Below, one piece after another: positions 32,810 to 44,900 of a stretch of 64,000 bases of DNA. The notes under the pieces were generated by a model. It did no database searches. It saw only the letters and a program-made list of their open reading frames with translations, and had not been told where the DNA came from. The stretch is taken from contig FN648707.1 of assembly GCA_000310025.1 (NCBI GenBank), positions 738,325-802,324 of the forward strand, written 5' to 3'. A program made the position numbers and the translations under genes. This DNA is from Ectocarpus siliculosus. Its lineage: Eukaryota > Sar > Phaeophyceae > Ectocarpales > Ectocarpaceae. Every line of letters starts with the position of its first letter. The first letter of the stretch is position 1.

Positions 32810-34198
32810 TTATTTTTCGCGGCGAGCACACGCAGAGAAATCGCATGTGAAGTCAACCGACAACGGCAACGCGTTTGAGTCTGCGTACAGCTCGCTGCGG
32901 ATCCTCTTGGAACCCGTTGCCCCCACACTAGTAGTGGCGCCAACATATCGCTTCGCTACACTCTCCGTACGCCACCCGGCAATTTTCATGATAGGGTCCA
33001 TCGCCGTTCCGTCAAGCGACTGCACTACAGAACCTCCGACGCGGAACGAGTGCATAGTGTAGCGGTGCGGCAGTCCCGCCGCTCGCAAATGCCCTTGTAG
33101 GGCAGCCGTCATCTGAACCGCCGTAAGCGGAGCGCAGCCCCGAGTTCCATCCAGCAGAACGATAGGAAACAGATGCCCTTGGGACAAATCCCAGCCAATA
33201 CGCTCCGCCGCACTGATGTAGGCCGTAACATTGCTCACCGCACAAATAGACGGGCAAGCGACGTCCGGACGCACGACCACGGCATCAACAGAGTCCCGGA
33301 GGGTCTTGCCAAACTGGAAGTTGAAAATCAGACCCTGCCCCGCGGGCAACCGCAGAACTTGCGATCCCATAGTGAAGGAGAGATCATGGCCTCGCCGCAT
33401 GGAGGCGAACGCCAGCGAAAACAAAGCGACGTCCCTGGTGAGCTCAATACGTTCCGCCAAAGAGGACGCAGTCTGCGCGCGAGAGCGCATGTCCCTCAAC
33501 AGATCGATGAGGACGTGCGGTAACATAGCCTCTGCCTGGTTGACAGCGACACCCACACGTTTTTGTTCCTCCCCCGTGAAGACGAGGTAGGAGTCGACGA
33601 GAGGACTACAACAGGGGTTGCCCGAGCGCGTGGCAGGGTCCCAGCTGCTGTCTTTTCCCAACTGTTCTTGCATCGCCATCTTCAGCTTGGACACGGTCCC
33701 TTTCTGCATGGACGCGGCGGCATACCGCTTAGCACATGGCGTGTTTGGAAGACAATCGCGGCCGTGAGTCGTGCCGACACCAGGGCATGCCCTGTCGTGC
33801 ACCCACTTGGTACCACTACCTTGTGTGTCCAAGAAGCAGAGATAGTCAAACACGTCTCGGTCCGACGCCTGCTGCCAACCCCGACGTTGTTCTGTCGCCG
33901 AAAGTATGAAGGCGTCGAACCCGTCCGCTACGGCGCACTTGCGCTGTTGAGCACGACGGTTAGAAGCGGCCGAGAGGACCTGATCACCACGAGCGCGCAG
34001 CGCGTCGAAATCGATCGACACCCGAGCCGCTTGAGGGTCACGCGGTACCGGACGCCCGCGGGCAGGCTGAACACCGCAGGACCAACAATAGTTGTAATGT
34101 CCCACGTTTTCCGTCTGGCACGACGAACACGCGACAAACTGGACACAGCCGCCCGGAGGCAGGGTGAGGACCTGTGATACGAAGCACAAGCCATCCAC
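32810..34198 (-). CDS. Tyrosine recombinase of the DIRS/Ngaro-like element
   Basis: An open frame of 462 residues. The N-terminal part carries a CX2C...CX2C zinc-ribbon-like motif (CSSCQTENVGHYNYCWSC, about residues 25-42). The C-terminal half has the catalytic pattern of phage-type recombinases: an Arg in SMRRGHDLSF, then H-x-x-R in MHSFRVGG, GWRTES, and the nucleophile region KRYVG. Enzymes of this family would integrate the circular DNA copy. It lies 107 bp downstream of the RT frame on the same strand. Treated as part of a retroelement. Confidence 0.85.
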   Translation of the reverse strand: MDGLCFVSQVLTLPPGGCVQFVACSSCQTENVGHYNYCWSCGVQPARGRPVPRDPQAARVSIDFDALRARGDQVLSAASNRRAQQRKCAVADGFDAFILSATEQRRGWQQASDRDVFDYLCFLDTQGSGTKWVHDRACPGVGTTHGRDCLPNTPCAKRYAAASMQKGTVSKLKMAMQEQLGKDSSWDPATRSGNPCCSPLVDSYLVFTGEEQKRVGVAVNQAEAMLPHVLIDLLRDMRSRAQTASSLAERIELTRDVALFSLAFASMRRGHDLSFTMGSQVLRLPAGQGLIFNFQFGKTLRDSVDAVVVRPDVACPSICAVSNVTAYISAAERIGWDLSQGHLFPIVLLDGTRGCAPLTAVQMTAALQGHLRAAGLPHRYTMHSFRVGGSVVQSLDGTAMDPIMKIAGWRTESVAKRYVGATTSVGATGSKRIRSELYADSNALPLSVDFTCDFSACARREK

Positions 34199-34304
34199 AA
34201 GCCAAAGGGAGGGAACTGAGCAAGATGGACGAGAGCCGCATGCTGCATTAACAGGGTACCGGTGTCAATCAAAGAGATTGTTTTTCTTGAAGAGCGGCAG
34301 CCAC

Positions 34305-36545
34305 CTAAGAACAAGAAGCAAAATCAACCTCGTAAGCTACCATGGACCACCTCGGGTACTTCCACTCTTTCAGGGACCCGTCTGGGCAAGGCCACTGAAA
34401 ATATCCCCCCGCATTAGGCGGGGAAATCAGCAAAGACCGCACTGCCGCCTGCTGCACTCGAGGGAACCAGTAAGACCTAGAACCCGGTACAACAATAACC
34501 GCATGCGCGTGGCACTCCGCAAGGTGTTGCACTACGTGGCCCGCCATCACCGGCGGCGGGAAACAATAACCGAATGCTCGATCCAGAGTACCTGGGCGCA
34601 ACGACACGTCTTGGGCGAAAACATCTACACCCGATGAACCCTCGCAATCATAGCGCGAGAAAAACGGCAGAACAACGTCCGACTCCGGGATACGCTGAGC
34701 CGAAGCGTCGGAGGCCATGAGGTCGATAGTAAACGGCCCCATGTCCTCCCAGAGAGCCTGACAGGCCGCCGGGTTGAGCCTGATGATGGCCTCAAGCGAA
34801 GGGCGAGAAATATCATCAGCGACGACATTGGCAGCCGACGGGACCCATTTGAGGGACAGCATAAACTTATACTCGACTTGTAGCTCGAACAAACGAACAA
34901 GAAGTGCATGCGTTTCCGGGTCGCGCGCCCGCCCCCTGTTGAAAGATCCACACACCGCGGTGTTGTCGACGTCGATGAGCACGTGCGCCCGCTGCAAGGA
35001 AGCCGGAAAATGCGCACAGAAGAAGCGCAACAAGTGGTACAACGCAAACATCTCTTTCTTGTTAATATGTTTGTGTAGCCAATCGTCGGGGAACACGCCA
35101 CCTGCGCGGTATTGAGCTCCCTTAATGTTGATAGCACCACCCCAGCCAAGGGAAGACGCGTCTGATGATCCGTCGATTTTGACGATGAGGTGGCTCGCTC
35201 GCTGCCACTGTCCTTCGTGTGAAGAAGCCGTCAGCGACAACCACTTCTGGAACTCTTGCCGTAGATCCGCGTAAGCCTCACGTGTCAGATCGATCTGACG
35301 CTGGTTGGTTTTGTCCATCGCGGAAAGGACGGCAAACATGGCATGCGTCCAAAGCGACGACGGCCGAATCGCCACCGTCATGCTCATGCACTTACCCGCA
35401 ACGCGTTGCAGCGTTCGGTAGGACACGCCCCCATCGGCCAGAGCTGTCCGCAGTAAGCCATGCAGCTTGTCCAGCTTCTCTTGCGGAATCCGGAAGGTCA
35501 TCGTCTCCGAATCGCAGATGATGCCGAGGTATTGTAGAGCTGTGACGGGTCGAAGCTCGCACTTCTTGAGTGACAGGAACTGTCCGCAGAAGAGCGAAGT
35601 CAGCATGGCGACGTGAGTCGCTTCCCCGGCTGCCAACCACTGATCCCGCGCCGGCCGACCATATGTGGCCAGAAAGTTGCTCCGCCAAGAATCATCGAGG
35701 TATGCGAGAGAAGGGGCGCCTTTGGAACGCTGAAAGGCCGCCTTCGCTTCGCTGAGAGTATGGTAGACGTACGGGCTGAGGCTAAATCCGAACGGGAGGA
35801 CGCACCAGCAGTAGCCGACGCCCTTGTAGGATAAGCCGAAGAGAGGCCATGACGATGGCCGCAGAAGAACATGATGAAACGCTGAGGAGTCGTCGAGTGA
35901 CGTCATGTGGCATCCCGACGACGCAATGCTAGCCACGCGCGCTACCGTGTCCATGGCGAAAGGTATTTTTCGTGTGCAGCTGTTAAGCGGTCGAGCGTCA
36001 TAGATAAGACGCGGTTTGGACGTCTCCACCGACAAAGCCATGATCATGCGAGGACGCACCGGACCGGTGGAGCTCTTGACGTCAGCCCACCGGGAAATGC
36101 AACCTCTGGCGAGCAAGGATTGCATTTCCGCGTCGACGAAGTTGTCAAATTCCAGCGGCCAACGGTGGTTGGAGAAAATGCGCTGCGGGAAATGATCAAC
36201 ATTGTAGGGGAGAGACGACGACTCGCCTCTGAATTTGGGAAGCAGAAGGTCATAAAGGTCAACGCCATCCCGGATGTACGAAGTCAACGTATCTCGTAAG
36301 GGATGATCACGGAGAATGCAGTCCTCCCAGAACCCAGCATGGGCTCGCACGAATCCTGGGACGAAACCCTTGGAATCCCACACGGGAGCCTGCCATGGAA
36401 AGCGACGTAATTCGCCTTCCATCGGGTCCCGCGTGACCTCGTCCAAAGTAGGAAACCCGCGAGAGGCCGTGGGAAAGGCGCCCACTTGCGCCCACTCGGA
36501 CTCATCTGGCGGCAACAGAGGGGCCGGGGGCATGATCCACTCCAC
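34305..36545 (-). CDS. Reverse transcriptase-RNase H of the DIRS/Ngaro-like element
   Basis: An open frame of 746 residues. RT signatures in order: KPRLIYDARPLN, MTSLDDSSAFHHV, VLPFGFSLSPYVY and the active-site box LAYLDD. An RNase H domain follows (KIDGSSDAS, NKKEMFALYHLL, DVDNTAVCG, NVVADDISRP). After it comes a conserved tail (FTIDLMASDASAQ, LPFFSRY, GVDVFAQ) of a kind found after RNase H in DIRS-class elements. Treated as part of a retroelement. Confidence 0.88.
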   Translation of the reverse strand: MEWIMPPAPLLPPDESEWAQVGAFPTASRGFPTLDEVTRDPMEGELRRFPWQAPVWDSKGFVPGFVRAHAGFWEDCILRDHPLRDTLTSYIRDGVDLYDLLLPKFRGESSSLPYNVDHFPQRIFSNHRWPLEFDNFVDAEMQSLLARGCISRWADVKSSTGPVRPRMIMALSVETSKPRLIYDARPLNSCTRKIPFAMDTVARVASIASSGCHMTSLDDSSAFHHVLLRPSSWPLFGLSYKGVGYCWCVLPFGFSLSPYVYHTLSEAKAAFQRSKGAPSLAYLDDSWRSNFLATYGRPARDQWLAAGEATHVAMLTSLFCGQFLSLKKCELRPVTALQYLGIICDSETMTFRIPQEKLDKLHGLLRTALADGGVSYRTLQRVAGKCMSMTVAIRPSSLWTHAMFAVLSAMDKTNQRQIDLTREAYADLRQEFQKWLSLTASSHEGQWQRASHLIVKIDGSSDASSLGWGGAINIKGAQYRAGGVFPDDWLHKHINKKEMFALYHLLRFFCAHFPASLQRAHVLIDVDNTAVCGSFNRGRARDPETHALLVRLFELQVEYKFMLSLKWVPSAANVVADDISRPSLEAIIRLNPAACQALWEDMGPFTIDLMASDASAQRIPESDVVLPFFSRYDCEGSSGVDVFAQDVSLRPGTLDRAFGYCFPPPVMAGHVVQHLAECHAHAVIVVPGSRSYWFPRVQQAAVRSLLISPPNAGGYFQWPCPDGSLKEWKYPRWSMVAYEVDFASCS

Positions 36546-37114
36546 ACTTTTGTGGCGGAGGTCAAGCGTCCGCAGCCAGTTCTCTGCTGCAACCTACCCG
36601 TGAGTCAAGTGTAAAGAACAGTTCGGAGTGGGGCGACACAGACAACAATTTCGAATTTCGAACCAAACCAGGAAGTGTCTATGAGAGCATTGGGCATGCG
36701 ACAAGACAAAGGGGCGGTGGCGGGGCGTCGGGAATACAGGGATCAAGATCCCCCCCCCCTCCCCTACTCTTTTTGTTTTTGTTTGTTTTTTTGAAGAGGG
36801 AACCTGGGCGCGGAGAAGTGACCGCACGGGTTCCCGTCAACATATAAAAGGCACACAGCATGGTATACATATTTCTTTTCGGGGCCCAATTTGTATGGCC
36901 GCGTGTGAAATTACGTTACAAAGCGAACGTCGATTCGATGCTGTGTATCCAGGCGTACCGTCGAGAAAACATGACAGCGCACGGACCAACTAACACAACG
37001 TCTCGCCGGGCTTATCCAAGTGTAAGTCTACCTACTCACAGACGGGATTGCTAGCTACGGCGAAATTGGTGTGCATATGTTTTGGTGTTAGTTGGGCGTG
37101 CACCACGAGGTACG

Positions 37115-37582
37115 TCAGTACTTGTCGCCCGCCCGCGAAGTGGCCACCTTCCTGGCGCGCGCCAAAACTACCGTGTAGGTCTCCGCCCCTAGAAGGGGCG
37201 GCAGCCGAGTGGCCACCTCACCCAAACGGAGGACCAACTCCTCCACAGTGCCCTGATCGCAACCGAGCCGGTTGCGGTCGAACACCCGCCCAAGGTCCAG
37301 CGTTGCCCCTGCTCCCGGCACCAGCGCCGTGTAGCACGGCAGAGCGTAGGCCGCCGTGGTCGCGTCCACAAACGCGGCCGTCTGGCGGTCGGGCCGGGGA
37401 GGCAGCCCAGGTGGAGGCGGGGAAAGCGGTCCCATCGGCGCGCTGGCAGCCGCTGGGGCCGCGGCAGCCGCCGCCGGGGCAGCAGCCGCTGAGGAAGCAG
37501 GCGCCGCCGCTGAGGAAGCCGTTGTAGAAGAAGCAGCCGCCGAAGCCGCCGCCGTGGAGCGCCGCGTGTTGCGAGGCGGCAT
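37115..37582 (-). CDS. Ala/Pro-rich gag-like frame of the DIRS/Ngaro-like element
   Basis: 155 residues starting MPPRNTRRSTAAASAA, with a long Ala/Ser-rich stretch, a Pro-rich hinge (GPLSPPPPGLPPRPDR) and a more ordinary C-terminal half (GTVEELVLRLGEVATRLPPL). It is the first frame after repeat A1, where DIRS-class elements carry a gag-like protein. No knuckle is visible. The identity is positional inference. Confidence 0.5.
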   Translation of the reverse strand: MPPRNTRRSTAAASAAASSTTASSAAAPASSAAAAPAAAAAAPAAASAPMGPLSPPPPGLPPRPDRQTAAFVDATTAAYALPCYTALVPGAGATLDLGRVFDRNRLGCDQGTVEELVLRLGEVATRLPPLLGAETYTVVLARARKVATSRAGDKY

Positions 37583-37590
37583 GTTACGAC

Positions 37591-37747
37591 TCTCAAATAT
37601 ATATCTTCTCCTCGATAGCTCCGGCGTATTTCGGGAGAGAAAAGGGGGACGAAACTAGGTGGGGTCATTTTGCAACATCCTTTCTGGAATATCTGACTCT
37701 TCCCGATTTCGTTCCGAAATCTAGATGCGTCTCAAATCCGAGATTAC
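37591..37747 (-). repeat. 5' terminal repeat A1 of the DIRS/Ngaro-like element
   Basis: About 150 bp nearly identical to A2 (32479-32631). Outer edge ...GAGATTACT. Confidence 0.8.
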
Positions 37748-38993
37748 TACTGTACCCGCGAGAATTATGCCCACTTTCCTTTGCGTGCCACGTGAGAAGT
37801 CAAATTTAGCTGAAATTGGAAATTTCCTTCTGTCTTCTTCGTCGTGTGTACATGTAGTTGTGACCAAATCCCTAATAATCATCCTCCTCAAACGAACGTA
37901 CGTATCCAGTTTGGACGTTTCGGCGTTTACTGCACTACACCATTACACTGTACATGATGCATAGGGACTGCAGCTGTGAGCAAGGAAACGCGCCGAGATC
38001 AATGAAGAATGCGCGCCGTCCTTGTCTGGAGTCCGCACATTCGACGGGTGAAGCTGGTGAAGGGCACAAGATGGTATGGATGATGAGTTCCACCAGTCAA
38101 GAGAGCGCGGGGGGGTAGATACTAAATAGAACAAGAGCGTCAGCTCTGTGCGCCTCACGTGCGATGTTGGCCCCGCAAATTCTGCATTGAAACAACACGT
38201 TCTTGCCCATTTGAAAACCCCGAAAAACAAACGTCGATTGCGATGTGTTTCAGACCCAGATACGAGCCTGCCAATGACGCAACCCAAGAGCGCGATCGGC
38301 ACAGCGCGAAGGCGGCATCCAAATTTTGCGGCCAGAACAACGTTGCCCTATGTACCGAAGAACAAAACAAGATCAACTGACAAATACACCACACACTTCG
38401 TTAAGCAACGATCTGTCGTTCTTCTATCGGATGAAGGAAGATGGCGATGGATGGTTCTACTTGCGCAATACCAACTGGACCACAACCCAAGCCAACTCAA
38501 CGTTAGCTCTTTATGTACTCGTTGACAGCGTTTTCACAGACACGAAACGCTCCTATTTCTAATGTGCTCGCACTTAACAGAAAACTTCCTTACCGGACTA
38601 TTGCCACGGACCCCATCTCATATCAAAACCACAGAGAAATGCAACATACCCAACTATTTCCACGGATCATCCCTATACTAAAACCACAGAGAACTGCATG
38701 TGTCACGATAAACCACTCTCGAATGAATCAATTTTGACGAAAGTACTTGGATTCTCAATTTCCCGTTATTCCCAGACATCAACCCTTCGCAGAATATCCA
38801 TACCATATGTTGAACAGGACGCTTTACGCATCGTCTATACCTATGGTCCACGGCACAGTTTCAGGACACAGAAATCACGAGCAATGGGAGCAAAATGTTC
38901 CTTGTACACCCGTTTGCCACCATCCTGGTGCTAGATAGCCTATACCAACCAAAACGAAAGCTTAGACAAAGAGCCGGGTGACGCTGAGTTGGG
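37748..38993. other. Intergenic 3' of the SulP gene
   Basis: No gene recognised. Two copies of a block ending in ...AAAACCACAGAGAA(A/C)TGCA lie near 38,606 and 38,660. The region downstream of 38,994 should contain the transporter gene's 3' UTR. Confidence 0.45.
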
Positions 38994-41900
38994 CTAGACC
39001 GGTAGATTGCTGAGCTCTAGCGCGAGGTGCTTCATGACGCTCCTCTCCAAGAGGCATAGCAGTCGCGGATTCTCTTCCATCATCCTTGAAAAGATTAGCA
39101 GGGGGGGGGGGGGGCAACACAAGAGCAAGAAAAGGTGGAAGAGGCAGCATGCGAAAGGAGTACGTGCTTTCGACGCCCCGAAAAAAACTCCTTGTTGGGA
39201 GCAGAGACGTGTGGGACGAGAGGCCACCACGGCCAAGCCTGGTAAGCAACACAACGCACAAAATGTCGAAACAGGCACTCCGGTTGGCAACAGCAATTTG
39301 GTGGTTGGCGATATGTTCGCATTGACCTCTGCCTTCCAGAAGAGACGGCGACGGGAAGTGGCCATTCAACCATATATCCCTTCGATTGGCCTCCTAACTT
39401 CCTCTAGATCGGACCGACACATGATCAGAAAGGCACCCCTGCTGGCGAGTGACGGTCTCATGAGAGATTCGCTTTTCTTCGGCGTATCTCGTCTGTCCAG
39501 ACGTGTAGAAAAGAACTCTGAAGCAGGACCTGGGCATGGCCGTGCCTGCATCACACTCTCTCCCAAGGTAGCACCACCCACGGGCAGGACATGATCGCAT
39601 CACTCCCCAATGTCCTGTGCCTAAATGTCTTAACCTCCTTCCACAAGGGTCAATGTACAGCAGTATGACAATGCGAGGAGGTGGTATCCAAAAAGCGCAG
39701 CAGCGATCCTAACGCGTAGACCGAAAAGCTCTGTTCACCACGACCTGCACAAGGAGCACACGTAGAGCCAAACCTCGAGCAGTCAAGAAGTGTGTGGCAT
39801 CCCTCTCTATGAATCTGTTGGTTGGTGGGGCGACGGCCAAAGGTGGGATGAAATCCCCGGACACATCTAGGCGGCAGTGTCACACTGTTGAAACGACAGC
39901 ACAGACCCTTACAGTCGCTGCGATGACACCTCTGGCATATTTGATGAAAGAAGGTGACTTCGACAAAAAATACACAAGGCGGTACGAGCCAGAGGGGTAC
40001 GGTACGGTACGGTACAGTTTAACGGCATGTCCTGAATAGCCGTTGCAAAATCTCGCGGCACGGTTGCACCTCAGTACTCAAACTACAATATGACTGCGAA
40101 AACGGTTTAGCGGCGACGCCCTGAATAGGGGTTGTATTATGTCGCGACACTATGGACCGCTGAACCGGGACCAAGACGGTATGGGTACTGTACGCGGGCG
40201 TGATGCATCAAGCGTGACGAGTACCTGTCAAGGTGAGCTCTTGGGAAGACCGTCACGACGGCGTCCGTCACGGCTATCGCCGAGTGGGCCCGTCGCTCTT
40301 CGAGCTGGTAGTCCACGTAGCCGAAAATAGCGCCGACGTTGAAAAGGACCTGGCCAAAACACACGCAGGAGAAATACCGCTGATTGTTGTAGACGGAAGT
40401 ACTATTGGTGCAGGGTATAATCAGGTCACATCGACGGGCTCAACAACAGCAATTACCTTTCGTCACGACTCTCGCTCACACACCCCAGCAGAAAATATCA
40501 CTGGTCACATCGGAGTGCTAGATAGATAGCTAATTTTAACTACATGAATCACAGCGAGAACGGGGGTCGGCCAGTTCTTGTGATAGCATGACGCCCCCAA
40601 GTATTCTCTACCCTGTGAACCAAAATCAACCCTTGGGCGGCTGCAGTCGAGGTCTTCGGAACAACAAGCGACGTAAGAAAGCCAAATGTGCGGGGTCCAG
40701 CGTGCGGAAGAGGTAAAATAGTGTTCGGCGCCGACATGACTGGACGAGCTATCGATTCCATCATCGGGAGATGAAAAATGTAGCAACGATCCTGCCGGCG
40801 AGGGCAGTCTCCCACCTCACGGCTGATGGCCCATCGAGAGTATGTATCACAACAGAGACATCACGATCGACACACCTGCCGCCCCCAAGCCAAGCCTTCA
40901 CCTTAGCCCTAGCCCCCAATAGGCCATGACAAAAGCATTATGGACCATATCAACTTGTCCACGAACTGCCGTCGGACATTCGCACGCCAAGACAACAGAT
41001 CCCGGGTTCAATCGCGTTAACTTGTCCGCCTAGACACCAGGCCAACAGCCCATCAAGCGAACACAAGAAGTGGCCACACAACGTCGATAAACCTCTACCG
41101 GCTATTCCCACGAATATTTCCGTCGGACGCCGCCAAGACCATGACACACTATTATCACCTGTCCCCCCGCCCTTGCGACGCTGTTTGCTCTTGTTCTGTC
41201 CTCCCGTCCGCGTAGCTCCTGCGGCCTGGAAGACCCGTCGGGAGACTTCTCCACCATCACCTGGATGGGACAAGCGAGAGCCACGAATTGCGTGAATGAA
41301 AAATAGTCTTGCGCGCGGGTGTCGCGCTAACAAAGTGTTTCATCCATGTAACGTCCGTGCCGGTACGCGAGCATGATGCTGAGTACGCTGCGGTGGGATT
41401 TGGTCTAGCCTTTGCCAAAGAATACTACGGGGCAAGCCACGGGTGACTGGGAACAGTAGGGGAGGAGAGCGAGAGCGCCCAGGTACATTCGGACGTGCAT
41501 CTAGCGTAGAGGAGGTATGAGACACCAAGGTGCTGATTCGCCCTTGTACTGCTCCGGTCTCCGGCTGTGAAGTGTCCAGGGTCAAACAGTCGTAAGAGAG
41601 GATACGTTGCAAAACCTTGGACGGTTTTAGTTGCCTGACTCTCAGTGGTGACGCCACACACTTCGCTTTAGGATAAGCGATACAGGCTAGCCCAGGATGT
41701 TGAGCAAGGATCCGGGCTACGGTCGGGTTGCTACCTCCGGCAAAAGGAGACGATCACGGGAATGTACGGCAGGCAGGCTGGGACAGACGGTTCTGTCCGC
41801 GACAGGGCTAAGTTTCCATCTGCGATAACGTTCGCTGGGATAGGAGAAGCGTCAGTGGCAGGATCAACTCCCATGCGTGAGAAAAAACTACGTAGGAGCA

Positions 41901-44900
41901 GGGCGAGGTTGACGGCCTACGTTGACGATTACCTGCCCATCCGTGACCACATAGAAGCTGTCAGCCTCATCTCCGGGCGAGAATATCAACTCTCCGGCAT
42001 GGTAGTCCTCCTCTGAGCAATACCTTGCGATGGCGGCATTGAGACGTGCGCATGTGAGAGAACGCAGGAAGGCTTTTGTACAGAAACGACCTTGACAAGC
42101 TCCCAGGACGCCGGCAGTGCGCTGGAAACGGGACGTGGGCCATGAATAGCACGAACCAGAACATGATTGTGGCGACAAAGACAATGCACAATGAACGAGA
42201 AGTCGACACCTTTCAATCTCGCAGCGAGAAAACAGTAAAAAACTGTTCAGCAAAGGACGAACTCGTTTGTAGCTATAGAATGTCAGTGCTTCGTGCCAGG
42301 GGCACATGACGAGATCCATCTCCACTCCAACAAGCAAGAACTCGAAAGGCCTCGCCAGTCAACTATTTATTCCATTTATTCACTCCGGCACACGGCCACG
42401 TTGCGCGGAACAATAGTGGATCCCTCGTGATTCTCCGCCGGGGAAACAGTAGAATTGTTTTTAAGCAGCGCGCACATCGTACGCACCGGGCACCGTCGCT
42501 TACAAATAGTCAGCAATACATGCTACTTACTACATGCGTGCCTCCTTCGAGTGGATTCCTTGGTGATGGTAGTCCGGACGATGACACTCATGACTACAAG
42601 AATGTAAGTACTATCTTCCTCGTGGACCGGGCCGGAGGCGTATTGAACTGGGTCCGGTATTTTCGTGCCCCCACTGCGAAAGCAACCAAGCCGAGACGTA
42701 AGCACGATCCAGGCCAGGTCACATCTCGACGAGCCCATTCGCCATCGTAGACAAACCAAACCCGTGCCCTTTGCTGTTGCTTTCAATATTTTTGTCAGCT
42801 ACACCCATATGCGACCTATCCGCAACACTTGCATTCCCTAGCCAGCCACGCAATGAGCACGAACGGAAGAACCATGATTGAACACCACGAGCCAAAAGGA
42901 GCTACCTAGCCTACCTCTCGATCCCGTCGACAGCCGAAGCAGACTCCGGCAACTCCAAGACCTGCCTCAAGAGGTGCTTGATGTTAACCGCCGTACTCCT
43001 GGCAATGACGTTCAACAGCGGCAGTCACCAACCAAGCGGAATTCAAGCACAAGGAACGACATCATCAGTCGCGAGATATTTATCTCTTGGTCAGCCAACG
43101 TCGGGCGGGCGCAGGAAAAACGATTGCTGTTGTTTTCGGAAGTAGGAAGGACCAAGATTGTTTGCATGCAAAGTCTGTCCGATAACTTGCGCAAATTGGA
43201 CGCACCGTACAATTGAGAGGTGTGTTATACGTTTCTAGTGCAGCGGGCTCTACCCCAACCTGTTACTGGCAAACATCCGGACAGTCAATTCGGGCACGAC
43301 GTTGGGGCAAAAGTCCAAAAGAGACTGGGAGCTGTTGCGAAGCAAGCATCACAATAACAGCTCCACAAACAACTAGCCCTAGCATATACACAAACTTCTC
43401 ATAGGGAGAAGTGGCATCACAAGAGCAACAGCCACCACCATGCGCATAAAGCTTTCTCCACGGAAGCATAGGCATCACACCAGCAGCAACCACCAGCAGC
43501 ACGTACTTGAAGCTTTCGCGTCTGGAGAAGTGGCTCGTAGCCCAGAAGCTGGCATTCCCGTCGTCCTCGTAGGCATCCAGCGAGCGGATCAGCTGGGTCT
43601 CGCACCAGTCTACAGCCGTGAAGAAAGTCTTGAAGACGGCGACATTGTCGAGCCCAATCGCCTTGTGAATGCTGCCAGCAGCAACGACCACGAGAGAAAA
43701 AAGGCGGGGCATGGGGAAATTAGATACAGCAAGAGGAAAAACAACCATCGCACACTAATAACATAAACGTTTTCTACGTACACGGCCCTCTAAGGACAGG
43801 AAAAACAAATCAATGCCTCCACATCAGTACCTGCACCCCGCCCCCACCAGCACACCAACAAGAACAGCGACATCAACGGCGACACCAACGACAGAGACTT
43901 TCAACAAGCGTACAACCAACGATTTAGCACCACTGCTGCCCGTCAACGTCGTTGCTGTCGCCGGTCTTTTCCTTGACCGCAGGTTGCGTCTCTGCGTGAA
44001 AAACCTGGCTTCCCTCTCTTGGTATCACCCGCTTTGCTTCTTTGCGAGAGAAGCATCCCATCAGAGATCTCCGCCAATTCTGCAACAACAAAATGTCTTC
44101 TCTGCAGCAGTATTTCTCAGAAATTGTCGCTGGCTACGCGACATGACGTGTGAACTCAAATACTCCCTGGTGCTGTGGGCACTTTTCTTCTCTTGGTGCT
44201 GATGCGGTGCGTGCCGCCGCCGCCGCCGCCACAACTGATGCAATAGCCACACTTCCACAAGCCCGCGCAGCAGTCACGCCGTGCAGCACATGCGACAACT
44301 ATTTTCATTCACTTTCCACTCCGGAACATGTTCGCAAGAATTACAAACTTCGGGCGCTGCCCCCCAGTAGGATTGTATTACCTGAGGAGGGTCTCCATCC
44401 TCTCCGTCAGGCCTGCGTAGGCTATGCAAACCCCGTTCGCCTCAGCGAGACGCTGGAGCGGCAAGAAGCACGTCCGAGCAGCGCTTGCATCGATCTGGAA
44501 AGGGGGTACAGTAGGCCGGGGGGGTTCATCCTTGGCATGAGAGATGAGTGAGCACCATGCCGTTAACGGACGTGGAGTACAACCAATGGAGAAAAAAGGT
44601 GCTACCGGTTCACGAAAGCAAGACCAGGAGCGAGAGACCCGGGCATGGCAATCGTGGCAGAAGGGTAGCTAGCAAGCGTAACCAAGGCGTGGAAGTAAAA
44701 AGCATGACAACCAACGCTTCGTACAGCAGAACGCTCGAGCTACCATCTTGACGGAGGGGGGGCGCGTAGTTGCAGTTCGTGGACACTGTACACCTGACTT
44801 CCACCGCTGATCGTTGTTTGGCAAACAACAAAAAGAGGGGTAAAAGGTTTCGACACGGAAATAAAAATACCAGCCTGGGCACCTTCGTTCCTTGGGGCAC

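Larger units (their letters stand above)
32287..37747 (-). mobile_element. DIRS/Ngaro-like tyrosine-recombinase retroelement
   Basis: About 5.46 kb, read on the minus strand. A 75-bp sequence (B) occurs identically at 32630-32704 and 32287-32361. A sequence of about 150 bp (A) occurs at 37591-37747 and 32479-32631 with a handful of differences. The order along the minus strand is A1, three reading frames, B1, A2, B2: the split direct repeats known from Ngaro/PAT-type elements, which replicate through a circle and use a tyrosine recombinase instead of a DDE integrase. The frames are a small Ala-rich gag-like one (37115-37582), RT-RNase H (34305-36545) and tyrosine recombinase (32810-34198). 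All three are long and uninterrupted. It looks whole and fairly young. The exact outer ends rest on the shared repeat edges. Confidence 0.85.
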
